Assembly (NCBI RefSeq): GCF_007997085.1 | Contig: NZ_VORR01000036.1 | Span: 1 to 43,487 of the forward strand | Direction: 5' to 3' | DNA: 43,487 nucleotides | DNA from: Polaribacter sp. IC066 | GTDB taxonomy: Bacteria > Bacteroidota > Bacteroidia > Flavobacteriales > Flavobacteriaceae | Shown here: one piece after another, positions 43,436-43,487 of the stretch | Position numbering within the stretch: position 1 is the stretch's first letter | Layout: each line of letters starts with the position of its first letter | Translations under genes and position numbers: made by a program | Notes under the pieces: generated by a model | What the model saw: only the letters and a program-made list of their open reading frames with translations | Told to the model about the DNA's origin: nothing | Databases searched by the model: none

Positions 43436-43487
43436 TTACAACAACTACAGAAAATATTAGTGCTTACGGCGGATTAAATTTTATATC

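Noticed and set aside
1..43487. CRISPR arrays, tRNA or rRNA genes
   Set aside because: Reading both strands I found no regularly spaced repeats and no cloverleaf or rRNA-like sequence.

Overview
The window looks like chromosome of a marine Flavobacteriaceae bacterium (Bacteroidota), most likely Polaribacter or a close relative. It is very AT-rich, several genes are preceded by the Bacteroidota -7 promoter box TAnnTTTG, and it carries a MoxR/DUF58/BatA-E locus, FecI/FecR regulators with large TonB-dependent receptors, and a LysR/SbtA/carbonic anhydrase/SulP group of the kind described in Polaribacter. The genus is an inference; no rRNA or tRNA gene is present.

Layout. 1-703: no gene. 704-3078 (-): a secreted MG2/TonB-plug protein split by a frameshift in a run of twelve A. 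3199-4101 (-): histone-deacetylase-family hydrolase. 4211-8212 (-): methionyl-tRNA synthetase (metG), an inserted two-gene module (DUF488 protein plus an uncharacterised partner), and a second diverged copy of the last ~65 codons of metG beyond the module. 8351-16361: mixed genes (outer-membrane-like protein, Uma2 nuclease, S66 LD-carboxypeptidase, CrtA-like monooxygenase, YraN, EamA transporter, TlpA-like thioredoxin, an SDR gene with an in-frame TGA, a small acidic protein, CvpA-like protein). 16363-22984: inorganic-carbon locus: LysR regulator divergent from SbtA, then SulP plus beta-carbonic anhydrase on the other strand. A ~2-kb accessory insert with decayed genes separates the two halves, and its far end again carries a copy of the 3' end of the neighbouring gene, here carbonic anhydrase. 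23350-31977 (-): moxR-DUF58-BatX-like-batA-B-C-D-E, ending in a strong hairpin. 32118-43197 (+): ECF sigma factor, FecR anti-sigma, an STN-containing TonB receptor, then two tandem paralogous TonB receptors with matching upstream blocks and matching terminators. 43251-43487: no gene, but notable inverted repeats.

How the genes work together. SulP, SbtA and carbonic anhydrase probably supply bicarbonate for anaplerotic carboxylation in a heterotroph, with the LysR protein controlling at least sbtA through two palindromes in the divergent promoter. The Bat locus is an envelope complex of VWA, TPR and BatD proteins served by a MoxR ATPase. The FecI/FecR pair with the STN receptor forms a three-part surface-signalling system.

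The most unusual pattern is that two independent accessory inserts each sit just past the stop codon of a conserved gene and each end in a diverged direct repeat of that gene's 3' end. This suggests acquisition by recombination anchored in the conserved gene. The metG insert is an intact, uncharacterised two-gene module and is the best candidate for a little-described system here.
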